Source of the DNA: an uncultured Hyphomonadaceae bacterium
GTDB taxonomy: Bacteria; Pseudomonadota; Alphaproteobacteria; Caulobacterales; Maricaulaceae
Direction: 5' to 3'
DNA: 64,000 nucleotides
Assembly: GCA_913058335.1 (NCBI GenBank)
Contig: CAJXPX010000002.1
Location: 62,001 to 126,000 of the forward strand
Shown here: in pieces, positions 54,272-63,930 of the stretch
How positions within the stretch are numbered: the first letter of the stretch is position 1
Layout of the letters: each line of letters opens with the position of its first letter
Program-made: the position numbers and the translations under genes
The notes under the pieces: model-generated
The model's database searches: none
What the model was told of the DNA's origin: nothing
Seen by the model: only the letters and a program-made list of their open reading frames with translations

Positions 54272-54498
54272 GACGTTCGCTCTTTGCCCTCTTCAATTCG
54301 ACCCGGAACGCCCCAATGACACCCCAACTCTCCCTTCGAAAGCGCGCGGAACCTACCCAAGAGGCTAGATTAAGTCAACCGCAGTCGAGAGCTGATAAGC
54401 CTCTGTAAAAAAACGATTTTCCAAGAAATGTGCAGAGTGTCCCATATGTCGCATCTTATCTTTCTCAGACTCAACGAATGAAGGCGGCGATTGTCCCC

Positions 54499-57400
54499 TC
54501 ATTCTGCCGCGACCAATTGTTCGGCGGCGTTGAGTTCGATAGACAATAATTGCGAGACGCCTTGTTCGGCCATTGTTACGCCAAAGAGTCGGTCCATCCG
54601 GCTCATTGTGACGGGGTTATGGGTGATCGCGATGAATTTCGTATTAGTGTGTTTCTTCATATCGTCGAGTAAATCACAATAGCGGGACACATTAGCATCA
54701 TCGAGCGGGGCATCGACTTCGTCGAGCACGCAGACCGGGGCCGGATTAGATAAAAATACCGCGAAAATTAGCGCCGTTGCTGTCAAAGCCTGTTCCCCGC
54801 CGGAGAGCAGCGACATAGCTTTCAGGGATTTACCCGGCGGGCGGGCCATGACTTCGAGGCCGGCTTCCAGAGGGTCATCAGATTCTGTCAGCGCGAGAGA
54901 CGCTTCGCCGCCGCCAAAGAGTGTTGTAAACAGGCGCCCGAAATGGCCATTGACGATATCAAAGGCTTTGAGCAAGCGTTCACGGCCTTCCTGGTTAAGT
55001 TCATCAATGCCCTCGCGCAGGCGCGCAATGGCGGAAATAAGATCTTGCCGTTCCTCGGTCATGGCGGAGAGGCGTTCTTCCTGTTCTGCGGCTTCTTCGT
55101 CAGCGCGTAGGTTTACCCCGCCCATTTTTTCTCGTTCGACAGAAAGTCGATCAAGTTTTTTCTCAATATCATTTTCAGAGAGACCTGATTCAGGGGAAAG
55201 GTCGCCCAAATGCTGTTTCAGTTCTGACGGTTCACAATTCAGCGTTTCGTTAATACGGGCTTTGGTTTCAGCGATGCGCTCTTGCGCCGCCGTCTTGCGG
55301 GCTTCGGCTCCAGCGCGGGCTTCGCGGGCGGTAGAGTGGGCTTGCTCGGCTTCACGGGCGGCGCTTTCGGACTCGCGCAATTGCGTTTCTGCTGCGGCTA
55401 GCGCGTCGGCGGCCGCGCTTCGGCGGGCTTCCGCAGTTTCTAGCTCGGAGAACAGACGTGTTCGGCGGTCCGCAAATTTATCCGGCCCATCTGTGGCGGC
55501 ACTTAAGGCTGTCTTGGCCGCCGTATCGCGTGATTGCAAATGGGCCACGCGCTGTGTCGCAGTTTCTGATCGTCTCGCCCAATCGGTGCGTTCTTTTTCG
55601 ACCGCTTTCAGGCGGGAGGTCCGGGCCTCTGTTTCGTTTTTCAGGCTGCGATAAGCGGCGCCGGCTTCATCGGCGGCGGCGCGGGCGTCGTTGAGTTTTT
55701 CAGATAGGGCGGCTTGTTGTTCCGAAACGTCCTGGACCGCGCCAAGCGAGTCCAAATTGGACTTGGCCGTATCACGTTGCGCCGTAAGTTCTTTAACTTC
55801 CGAGTCCAGACGTTCTATCCGGTCTTCCAGGTTGCGCCGTTCGGCATTGGCGCGGGCAACATCCGTTTCGTATTGCGACAAAGCGGCCTGAGCGGCGCGT
55901 TCGGCGCGCTCCAAGTCTGGCAGGGCGCGGCGAGCTGTGCGAACGGCCTCTTGGGCTTCATTTCGAGCGGCGCGTTTTGTTTCAAAGGCAGCTTGATCAG
56001 CGTCGACTTGTTTATTTGCGGTTTCGATTTCGGCCGTAATTTCGGTCAGGCGGTTTTGCTGTTTCAGCTTCACGGCAGCGGAAGTTTCTGCGCCAGCCGC
56101 CATCTCGAACCCATCCCATCGGCTGAGTTGCCCGTTTTGAGTGACAAGGCGCTGCCCCGGTTTAAGCTGGGAGGCCAGCGCTTGAATATCCGCGCTGTCC
56201 ACAACACCAATTTGCGACAAGCGGGCGGCCAATTCTGTTGGAGCAGAGACAAATTGGCTTAATGGCGGCGCGCCTTGGGGGAGAGCCTGATCGGAAACGG
56301 AAGCGCCGCTCCAACGTAAGGCGGCGTTTCCGCCAATGGCAGCGTCAAGATCTTCGCCGAGGGCGGCGGCCAGCGCCTGCTCATAGCCCGGCTTGGCTTG
56401 GCATTGGTTCAGGGCGGGCTCAAAAGTTCCGGCTTGCGCGCGGGCGAGCATGCGCTCCAATGCGGTGCGTTCACCCGATAGGCCGGAAAGTGCCTGACGG
56501 GATTTCGCAAGTTGATCGCGCGCCGTTTGATCAGTTTCTTCTGCGACGGATAAGGCCTTTGCCAAATTTTGTTCTTCGGCCCGGGCCGCCTCCAGCGCTG
56601 TCAGCGCATCTTTTGAACTCGCAGCGAATAAATTGCCTGACGACCCGCCATCCTTGCTCATTCCGGCTAATCGATCCTGCGTGTTGTCCCGTTCCATGGT
56701 GACGCGCTGTAAACGTTGCTCTGCTTGCGAAAGTTCACGCTCTGCCGAGTCGCGCCGCGCATTCTGGTCGGCAGCCTGACGCGTCAGCTCATTATAATCG
56801 GCTTCAAGGGAAGATCGCGTTTTGATAGCTTCGGACGCGGCGTCGGCGGCCGCGTCGAGCGCGGCGGAGGTATCGGCCACAGCAGATAATCGATCAAATT
56901 CCTGTTTCAGCAGGGCTTCAGCCTCTTGGGCGTCTTGAACAATTCCGGTTTCACGTTCCAGATCAGACGCTAAATCCTTGATTTGCGATTCGAGCTTTTT
57001 GATTTCGGAACTTGCGGCTTCTTCATCCGCTTCAAGTGCTTCCTTGGCCGCATTCAGACGCCCCAAAACCGCGGCAGCGATGATTTGCTCCTCGCGTTTC
57101 GGCTCCAGCAACCCCGCCAATTCTGCCGCTTCGCGGGTGAGGCTTGTCGCTTTTGTCGCTGTATCAGCCACGCGGTTTTCACATTCCGTCGCGGCTTCGG
57201 TCGCGGCGGCGAGCGTATCAATCGCGCTAATCCAGCGTTTTAGCCAGAGGAGGGCCTTGTACTCATTAATCTCTCCGGCGAGGCGTTTATAACGCGTTGC
57301 CTGCCTCGACTGACGACGCAGAGACAAGAGCTGCCCTTCGATCTGACCAATGATATCGTCCAGACGATTGAGATTGGTTTCCGCCGCGCGAAGTCTAAGC

Positions 57401-57951
57401 TCGGCTTCGTGGCGGCGTGTATGAAGACCGGAAATCCCGGCGGCTTCTTCCAAAATTCGGCGGCGATTAGACGGCTTGGCCGCAATCAATTCGCTGATCT
57501 GCCCCTGCCGAACAAGAGCCGGAGAGTTGGCTCCTGTCGAAGCATCGGCAAAGAGCAGCTGGACATCTTTTGCCCGTACCGTTTTGCCGTTGATTTTATA
57601 TTTAGAGCCGCCGCCTTTTTTAATAACACGCATCACTTCAAGCGTGTCATCGTCATTAAAAGCGGGCGGCGCAATCCGTGCGCTATTATCGATGGTCAGG
57701 GTGACATGGGCCTGATTGCGCCCGGGGCGGGTTTTGGTGCCGTTAAAGATAACGTCATCCATTCCCGCCGCGCGCATGGCTTTGGCCGAGTTGGCTCCCA
57801 TCACCCACCGGATCGCTTCCAGCAGGTTGGATTTCCCGCAACCATTGGGGCCCACAATTCCGGTTAAGCCGGGTTCTATGTGGAAATCAGTCGGCTCAAC
57901 GAAGGACTTAAATCCTGCGAGCTTTATCTGATTGAAAACCAACGACCCCAT
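54499..57951 (-). CDS. smc: Chromosome segregation protein SMC
   Basis: An 1150-residue SMC ATPase of the bacterial condensin. Head: Walker A VGPNGCGKSNLLEAIRWVMG near residue 35. Two long coiled-coil arms, rich in Ala, Glu and Arg, surround a hinge (about 500-620: CQAKPGYEQALAAALGEDLDAAIGG and the following region). The C-terminal half-head has signature LSGGEQALTATAL and Walker B PVCVLDEVDAPLDD. Length is in the normal range. The DsbA-type gene lies five bases upstream, so the two are co-transcribed; ScpA and ScpB are not here. Confidence 0.98.
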   Translation of the reverse strand: MGSLVFNQIKLAGFKSFVEPTDFHIEPGLTGIVGPNGCGKSNLLEAIRWVMGANSAKAMRAAGMDDVIFNGTKTRPGRNQAHVTLTIDNSARIAPPAFNDDDTLEVMRVIKKGGGSKYKINGKTVRAKDVQLLFADASTGANSPALVRQGQISELIAAKPSNRRRILEEAAGISGLHTRRHEAELRLRAAETNLNRLDDIIGQIEGQLLSLRRQSRQATRYKRLAGEINEYKALLWLKRWISAIDTLAAATEAATECENRVADTATKATSLTREAAELAGLLEPKREEQIIAAAVLGRLNAAKEALEADEEAASSEIKKLESQIKDLASDLERETGIVQDAQEAEALLKQEFDRLSAVADTSAALDAAADAASEAIKTRSSLEADYNELTRQAADQNARRDSAERELSQAEQRLQRVTMERDNTQDRLAGMSKDGGSSGNLFAASSKDALTALEAARAEEQNLAKALSVAEETDQTARDQLAKSRQALSGLSGERTALERMLARAQAGTFEPALNQCQAKPGYEQALAAALGEDLDAAIGGNAALRWSGASVSDQALPQGAPPLSQFVSAPTELAARLSQIGVVDSADIQALASQLKPGQRLVTQNGQLSRWDGFEMAAGAETSAAVKLKQQNRLTEITAEIETANKQVDADQAAFETKRAARNEAQEAVRTARRALPDLERAERAAQAALSQYETDVARANAERRNLEDRIERLDSEVKELTAQRDTAKSNLDSLGAVQDVSEQQAALSEKLNDARAAADEAGAAYRSLKNETEARTSRLKAVEKERTDWARRSETATQRVAHLQSRDTAAKTALSAATDGPDKFADRRTRLFSELETAEARRSAAADALAAAETQLRESESAAREAEQAHSTAREARAGAEARKTAAQERIAETKARINETLNCEPSELKQHLGDLSPESGLSENDIEKKLDRLSVEREKMGGVNLRADEEAAEQEERLSAMTEERQDLISAIARLREGIDELNQEGRERLLKAFDIVNGHFGRLFTTLFGGGEASLALTESDDPLEAGLEVMARPPGKSLKAMSLLSGGEQALTATALIFAVFLSNPAPVCVLDEVDAPLDDANVSRYCDLLDDMKKHTNTKFIAITHNPVTMSRMDRLFGVTMAEQGVSQLLSIELNAAEQLVAAE

Positions 57952-57956
57952 AAGAT

Positions 57957-58700
57957 TTACTCAGGGGCTTCTTCGGTGTCAGCCTGAGTGCTTTTTTCAG
58001 GGACAGGTTCGCCAAGGATCGGAAGGATAACCTCTTCAATTGATTCCAGCGTATAAAATGGTTCACCGCTCGGCGTTTTCTTTGTGTATTTGCCATTCAC
58101 AATAAAGGCAGGGGTTCCTGTCACACCCGCATCAATGCCGCTCTGAACGATAGCTTGATACTCCTGTTGAATTTCGGGATTTGTGATGCACTCAGCGAAT
58201 TCCTCTTCGGACAGGCCGGAGTTTTTCGCAATACCAACATAAGCTTTACGCGCATCGCCTGCGCGAGCCATGTTCAGGATTTGCTCTTGATTATCGAATT
58301 GATATTTAATGTTCGTCAGGAATTTGTCATCACCTGAACACATGGCGATCATGTGACCGGCATCCGCCAAATCTTGCGGGGGTGTCGGGAAGGGTCTAAA
58401 AATATAGCGAACTTTGCCTGTATCGATATATTTCTTTTTTAGGTCAGGATAGACTGTTTTGCTCCAATTAGAACAATGTGGGCAGGTAACAGACGCATAT
58501 TCTACGAGAGTTACAGCGGCGTCTTCGGCGCCGATACCGTGATCATTTGCCAGCTCAAATTGAGAGGGGTCACCTTTGGAGTTAGGTGTGGATGTGGTCT
58601 CTCCACTGCCACAGGCGATAAGGGAAACTGCGGCAACTCCGCCGACTAAAGCCGTCAGGAGTGAGCGGCGAATGGAATCAGGTTTGAACGAATCAGTCAT
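57957..58700 (-). CDS. DsbA-family thiol:disulfide protein, lipoprotein-like
   Basis: A 247-residue thioredoxin-fold protein. The N-terminus has RRSLLTALVGGVAAVSLIAC with a lipobox-like LIAC (C30), so it is probably membrane-anchored. The active site is CPHC in EYASVTCPHCSNWSKTVYP; the cis-Pro region reads TGTPAFIVNGKY. It belongs to the DsbA/BdbD-like group with a long insertion. Together with the CGHC protein at 59555 it forms a pair of close paralogues flanking dps. It is 5 bases upstream of smc. Confidence 0.92.
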   Translation of the reverse strand: MTDSFKPDSIRRSLLTALVGGVAAVSLIACGSGETTSTPNSKGDPSQFELANDHGIGAEDAAVTLVEYASVTCPHCSNWSKTVYPDLKKKYIDTGKVRYIFRPFPTPPQDLADAGHMIAMCSGDDKFLTNIKYQFDNQEQILNMARAGDARKAYVGIAKNSGLSEEEFAECITNPEIQQEYQAIVQSGIDAGVTGTPAFIVNGKYTKKTPSGEPFYTLESIEEVILPILGEPVPEKSTQADTEEAPE

Positions 58701-58884
58701 AAAGGAAGTCTCGCAATTTTCAGTGTGATGGCAATAAGGCCTAAAGGGATAAGTGTCAGGTTATAAGGCGATTTATGATGAAACTGTGGAAGATTCACGT
58801 GTTTTGCGCATATTTGTTTCGAAGGCGTGTCGAAAATCGTTTCGTTTACGTGATATCCACAGGCGGGCTTGAGCCTTAAAACCT

Positions 58885-58912
58885 AAAAAAGCGCCCTCCA
58901 GAAGAGGGCGCT
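58885..58912 (-). terminator. Intrinsic terminator downstream of dps
   Basis: AGCGCCCTC pairs with GAGGGCGCT around CAGAA, with a T-run on the minus strand (A-run 58885-58890). It is 46 bases beyond the dps stop codon. Confidence 0.88.
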
Positions 58913-58958
58913 ATATTTAATAATTCGAAAATCTCAGGGCTGAGACCTATTTTGGGGT

Positions 58959-59435
58959 CTATTTATTGTGGGCCCCAACAAACCAGGCATCTTTATCAAC
59001 GGTTCGGCTGATTTCGGTAAACAGATCGGCCGTATCTTCGTCTCCGACTTCGCCTGCCGCGTCCAGAGCCTCTTTTAGCGAAGCGCCAAACGCCATTAGA
59101 CGATTGGTTACCTCATCGACATGCTTGTTCTGATCCACGATGTCGACAGGATAGGCGTCGAGGCTCGTGTCTTTGCTGACGGCTTGAACAGAGCCATGCG
59201 GCTGCCCGCCAAGAATAACAATCCGTTCCGCAATCATGTCAGATGCATCGCGTATGTGCATGGCAACCTGATCCATAAGTTCATGAAGACCTATGAAACT
59301 TGGGCCCTTGAGGGTCCAGTGCGCTTGTTTCGTCGCAAAGCTCAGATCCAGCGCAATCGCCAGATTACTTTTCAAAAGTGAAATGGATTTTTCACGTGCC
59401 TCGTCATTGAGACGACTGACATAAGGTTTAGGCAT
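58959..59435 (-). CDS. dps: Dps-type ferritin-like DNA protection protein
   Basis: A 158-residue Dps. The ferroxidase residues sit in FATKQAHWTLKGPSFIGLHELMDQVAMHIRDASDMIAERIV (H, D and E at the subunit interface). It stores iron and protects DNA from hydrogen peroxide. I chose the ATG at 59435, preceded by GGAGTTAATT; the longer frame is not supported by a ribosome site. It has its own terminator. Confidence 0.95.
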   Translation of the reverse strand: MPKPYVSRLNDEAREKSISLLKSNLAIALDLSFATKQAHWTLKGPSFIGLHELMDQVAMHIRDASDMIAERIVILGGQPHGSVQAVSKDTSLDAYPVDIVDQNKHVDEVTNRLMAFGASLKEALDAAGEVGDEDTADLFTEISRTVDKDAWFVGAHNK

Positions 59436-59554
59436 AATTAACTCCGTAATTTTATATAAATTTGCGGTCACTTAAAGCGACCTTACTCTATTATTACGAA
59501 GCAAATGTTGCTCTGGTTCCTTTACAATGCACTATGTCGCATGTTCCGGAATTT

Positions 59555-60334
59555 TTATCCGTCATGCTCGTGATCATGGCCTTCGCCGTGCTCGTGAGGG
59601 GCTTCTTCAGCTTGGAGGGCGCTTTCAGGCAGATTAGACTGACCGGACTCATACATCGACTCAATCAACGGGACGAGAACTGCGCTGGTCTGCTTTCCTT
59701 TATAAGCCTGTCCTCCGACGTAAAAGGCGGGGACGCCCTTTACTTTGGCCTCATTGGCCCGCTTCTCGTTAAGGCGGAGGTGATCCATATTTTCAGACTG
59801 GCTTAGACAGGCGTTGATTTCTTCATCATTTTTCAGACCAACCATTGCGGCCACTTTACTATACTCTTCTTGAACGGTTCCGTTTTGCGCCGCCTCAAAA
59901 ATGGTTTCCTGATTATTCATCTGGTATTCTATGGAAGAAAAATAATCCTCTTTGGGCGCACATTCCGCCATTAAAAACCCTGTGACAGACAACATGGCGG
60001 GCGGCGTGGGCAGGGGACGTAACACAAAGCGCATCTTGCCCGTCTCGATAAGCTCACGTTTTATGCTGGGCCATTCCTCCTGAAACCATTTCCCGCAATG
60101 CCCGCAAGTGACTGAGGCATAGGTAATCATGGTGATCGGGGCGTCATCGGATCCGATAACATGATCATCAGGCGCTTCGTTAAAGACAAAATCCACTTTC
60201 TCGGTTGGAAGGGTCTCCGGCGCGGTCTCTATTGCATCTTCGGGAATAGGCGTTGATTGCGCGGCCGCATTTCCGGCTGCAAGCGCGAAAAGGCCGGTGG
60301 CAAAAATACTTGTGGTTATAAATGATTTATACAT
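59555..60334 (-). CDS. DsbA-family protein with CGHC active site and His-rich tail
   Basis: A 259-residue exported thioredoxin-fold protein (signal MYKSFITTSIFATGLFALAAGNAAA). The active site is CGHC in TYASVTCGHCGKWFQEEWP, the cis-Pro region is KGVPAFYVGGQAY, and the last 13 residues are HEHGEGHDHEHDG, a likely metal-binding tail. The neighbourhood of motif (ITYASVTCxHCxxW) is shared with the protein at 57957, so the two are paralogues. It lies one base after the DUF721 gene stops, so they are co-transcribed. Confidence 0.92.
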   Translation of the reverse strand: MYKSFITTSIFATGLFALAAGNAAAQSTPIPEDAIETAPETLPTEKVDFVFNEAPDDHVIGSDDAPITMITYASVTCGHCGKWFQEEWPSIKRELIETGKMRFVLRPLPTPPAMLSVTGFLMAECAPKEDYFSSIEYQMNNQETIFEAAQNGTVQEEYSKVAAMVGLKNDEEINACLSQSENMDHLRLNEKRANEAKVKGVPAFYVGGQAYKGKQTSAVLVPLIESMYESGQSNLPESALQAEEAPHEHGEGHDHEHDG

Positions 60335-60335
60335 A

Positions 60336-60866
60336 TCAGGTGTTGTCTTTCGTCAGAATTCCGCGTCCAAGTTTCTCCAGAGACGCTTTTAGATTTTCAT
60401 TTTTCACTGAGGCGAGGCTTTCCCGCAAGCGGGCAGCTTCGGTCGGGCGCAAGCCGCGTTTTGTTTTCACGCTCGCCCCGTCTATACGCATTTTGGTTTG
60501 GACAACTTTGATCCCTTTAACATGATCCGGTCCTAAATGTGTATTTAAACGGTCAATGATTGGCCCGCTGGCCGCCATGATTAGGGAGGCGGCGGCGCCC
60601 GGTGCGGATATCACCAGCGTCCTTCCGCTCCGCCCTGTGGTAAAACGGACAGGGGAGGATATTTTACTCCAGCGTTCTCCGACAATTTCCGGCCAAAGCC
60701 TGGCAAGGGATAAAGCCGAAGACCCGCCCCCGTATTTCTTTGATAAGGGGCGCATAACCCGCGACACAGCCATGCCGGCGGAGGGCGTACTCCGAAATTG
60801 CGGGCGGGCTCGCTGGTTTTCCAGCCAAATGTTGATCTTTTGTTTGTCCTGCCGAGTGAGTGTCAT
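60336..60866 (-). CDS. DUF721 (DciA-like) protein
   Basis: A 176-residue soluble protein. A basic N-terminal part (INIWLENQRARPQFRSTPSAG) is followed by the DUF721 core (LARLWPEIVGERWSKISSPVRFTTGRSGRTLVISAPGAAASLIMAASGPIIDRLNTHLG). DciA, in this family, loads the replicative helicase in bacteria lacking DnaC; whether this member does so is inference. I chose the ATG at 60866, with GGAAAG before it. It is divergent from mutY with about 55 bases between them. Confidence 0.88.
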   Translation of the reverse strand: MTLTRQDKQKINIWLENQRARPQFRSTPSAGMAVSRVMRPLSKKYGGGSSALSLARLWPEIVGERWSKISSPVRFTTGRSGRTLVISAPGAAASLIMAASGPIIDRLNTHLGPDHVKGIKVVQTKMRIDGASVKTKRGLRPTEAARLRESLASVKNENLKASLEKLGRGILTKDNT

Positions 60867-60922
60867 AAGACTTTCCTTTTCCCCTATTGAAGTGGAGCCG
60901 TAAAGTGCACACATCAGGGCTT

Positions 60923-61999
60923 ATGGTTAAAACCCGGAAAGATAAAAAGGCCGAGCAGGAAATTCATGACATGCGGGCGGGCCTTCTCGCGTGGTATGAC
61001 AAAGAGGGACGGACGCTGCCTTGGAGGGTTCGCCCTGAAGATCGCGCAGCAGGGGAAATCGCTGATCCTTATGCGGTCTGGCTGTCCGAGATTATGCTGC
61101 AACAAACAACGGTTCCGCATGGCACGCCATATTGGCATAAATTTCTGAAGGCCTTCCCGACCGTGACGTATTTGGCCAATGCTGATCGCGAGAAAGTATT
61201 GGGGATGTGGGCTGGACTTGGCTATTACGCTCGCGCCCGTAATTTACATAAATGCGCGCAAATGATCCGCGATGATTATAACGGCCATTTTCCAAAGACT
61301 GAAGCGGAGCTGTTAGAGTTGCCCGGTATTGGGCCTTATACGGCCGCTACAATCGCGGCGATCTGCTTTGGGCAAGCTACGAATATTGTGGATGGTAATG
61401 TCGAACGGGTCATTAGCCGAATTTTCAAAGTCGAAGAGCCCTTGCCGGAGGCTCGTAAGCCTCTTCGATTATTGGCCGGAACGCTCGCTGACCCCCTAAG
61501 GGCCGGGGATTACGGGCAAGCAGTCATGGACCTTGGCGCGACTATCTGCACGCCGCGCTCGCCGAATTGCGCGATATGCCCGTGGGATGACTTTTGCTTG
61601 GCCAAAGAAAAAGGAACACCCGAGGCTTACCCCCGAAAAGCAGCTAAAAAACCTAAACCAATTCGCTATGGTGCCGCCTTCGTTGCGGTCAGTAAAGGCG
61701 AAGTGCTTTTGGAAACGCGCCCCGATAAGGGATTGCTTGGCGGAATGGCAGGATTGCCGGGGAGTGAGTGGACTTCGAAACGCTTAGAAACCCCGTTAAA
61801 ATCTGCGCCTTTTGAAGGAGACTGGATTAAATCAAAGAGAGAAGTGAAGCACGTTTTCACTCATTTTGAACTACGCCTTCAAGTTTATAAGGCGGAATTT
61901 GAAACACGGCCCAATAGCAATCAGGCTTGGGCCGATGACTATTTGCTAGCGGGGCTGCCGACCGTGTTTAAAAAGGCGCTGAAAGCTGTGCAGTTATAA
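60923..61999 (+). CDS. mutY: Adenine DNA glycosylase MutY
   Basis: A 358-residue base-excision enzyme that removes A opposite 8-oxoG. The HhH-GPD core shows SEIMLQQTTVPHGTPYW (catalytic Glu), LPGIGPYTAATIAAICFGQ and NIVDGNVERVISR (catalytic Asp). The [4Fe-4S] cluster ligands lie in CTPRSPNCAICPWDDFC. The C-terminal NUDIX-like domain (RYGAAFVAVSKGEVLLETRP...VFTHFELRLQVYK) reads 8-oxoG. I chose ATG 60923, with AGGG four bases upstream. Confidence 0.97.
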   Translation: MVKTRKDKKAEQEIHDMRAGLLAWYDKEGRTLPWRVRPEDRAAGEIADPYAVWLSEIMLQQTTVPHGTPYWHKFLKAFPTVTYLANADREKVLGMWAGLGYYARARNLHKCAQMIRDDYNGHFPKTEAELLELPGIGPYTAATIAAICFGQATNIVDGNVERVISRIFKVEEPLPEARKPLRLLAGTLADPLRAGDYGQAVMDLGATICTPRSPNCAICPWDDFCLAKEKGTPEAYPRKAAKKPKPIRYGAAFVAVSKGEVLLETRPDKGLLGGMAGLPGSEWTSKRLETPLKSAPFEGDWIKSKREVKHVFTHFELRLQVYKAEFETRPNSNQAWADDYLLAGLPTVFKKALKAVQL

Positions 62000-62106
62000 A
62001 AATATTGATCGGATCAGAGCGCCGTTTCGCTTCGGGTCAAATTGAAATAAAAAGTGCGAGGGCTTGGTTGAAACAATCAGCTCATTTTATATATATATAT
62101 ATATTT

Positions 62107-62153
62107 GGAGGACGACCTCTCTCATTTTGATAACTCTGTCCGGGACGACCCGG
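62107..62153 (+). promoter_or_regulatory. Guanidine-II (mini-ykkC) riboswitch
   Basis: Two small hairpins, each with an ACGA tetraloop, stand in tandem before the exporter. The first is GAGG-ACGA-CCTC (62108-62119) and the second is CCGGG-ACGA-CCCGG (62140-62153), with a 20-base linker between them. This matches the known mini-ykkC/guanidine-II design, in which two ACGR-loop hairpins bind guanidine and control a downstream exporter. The ribosome site GGGAGGGG at 62166-62173 follows 12 bases later. Confidence is high because sequence, loops and gene all agree. Confidence 0.93.
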
Positions 62154-62175
62154 CTTGATTTAGAAGGGAGGGGCT

Positions 62176-62493
62176 ATGCCTTGGTTTTATCTTTTTATTG
62201 CAGGGCTTCTGGAAATCGTTTGGGCTTATTCAATGAAGGAGTCCGAAGGATTTACCCGCACAATTCCAACAATAGTTACACTTATCGCGATGTTAGGCAG
62301 TTTTTGGCTGTTGGCACTAGCCATGCGCACGATTCCGCTGGGTACGGCTTATGTCATGTGGACAGGCATTGGCGCGGTCGGGGCGTTTATATTGGGAATT
62401 GTGATGCTATCAGAGCCCGTCAACGCGATACGGATCACCGCAGCTCTGCTCATCATTTCCGGTTTGATCCTCATGAATGTATCTAGCATATAG
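62176..62493 (+). CDS. gdx: Guanidinium exporter of the SMR family (Gdx/SugE)
   Basis: A 105-residue small multidrug resistance-type transporter with four membrane helices. The opening WFYLFIAGLLEIVWAYSMKESEGFT carries the essential Glu of SMR proteins (LLEIVWA, E13), the SugE/Gdx-type W-A-Y-S/M-K-E-S motif, and the GTAYVMWTGIGAVGAFILGIVML motif. The riboswitch directly upstream identifies guanidinium as the substrate. GGGAGGGG stands before the ATG. Confidence 0.95.
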   Translation: MPWFYLFIAGLLEIVWAYSMKESEGFTRTIPTIVTLIAMLGSFWLLALAMRTIPLGTAYVMWTGIGAVGAFILGIVMLSEPVNAIRITAALLIISGLILMNVSSI

Positions 62494-62507
62494 CTTAAGA
62501 ATTTTTT

Positions 62508-62547
62508 GAAAAAGCGCGGAGCAACGCCCGAAATGTTTATTGCTCCG
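62508..62547 (-). terminator. Probable terminator of ccrM
   Basis: CGGAGCAA (62517-62524) pairs with TTGCTCCG (62540-62547) around a 15-base loop, and on the minus strand the hairpin is followed by GCGCTTTTTC. It lies between the ends of the convergent gdx and ccrM genes. Confidence 0.75.
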
Positions 62548-62567
62548 GCCCTTCTTATTAATCCCGG

Positions 62568-63743
<1,176 letters not shown>

Positions 63744-63810
63744 TTAAATCGGTCTCTTGTTTTGAACGGGCCCACTCCCGCTTTTGTGAATTGAATGAGA
63801 CCTTTTTGCT

Positions 63811-63889
63811 GATTCGGTTACCAAGCTCTTAAACCATTGATTAAACTTAGTTTTTAAGTATTTGTTAGGGCGTGTTACCGGAGAGTTAA
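63811..63889. promoter_or_regulatory. Likely CtrA-type boxes and GANTC site upstream of ccrM
   Basis: Two TTAC-N7-TTAA sites, 63818-63832 and 63875-63889, each differ in one base from the CtrA consensus half TTAA-N7-TTAA. A GANTC (GATTC, 63811-63815) lies two bases from the first. In Caulobacter ccrM is driven by CtrA and its promoter carries GANTC sites, so a similar circuit is probable. The second site lies 41 bases before a divergent gene start. Confidence 0.5.
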
Positions 63890-63930
63890 TATCCACAGGC
63901 AATCGGCATGCGAATGAGGAGGGTTTTTTA

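Noticed and set aside
54848-57931. Long plus-strand open frames inside smc
   Set aside because: They run antisense to the long, well-conserved smc coding frame and arise from its GC-biased, Ala/Glu/Arg-rich codons. They have no family match and no ribosome site.
62085-62106. (TA)n run before the riboswitch as a microsatellite or recombination site
   Set aside because: The run is about nine TA units and most likely just reflects an AT-rich promoter region for the guanidine-controlled gene.
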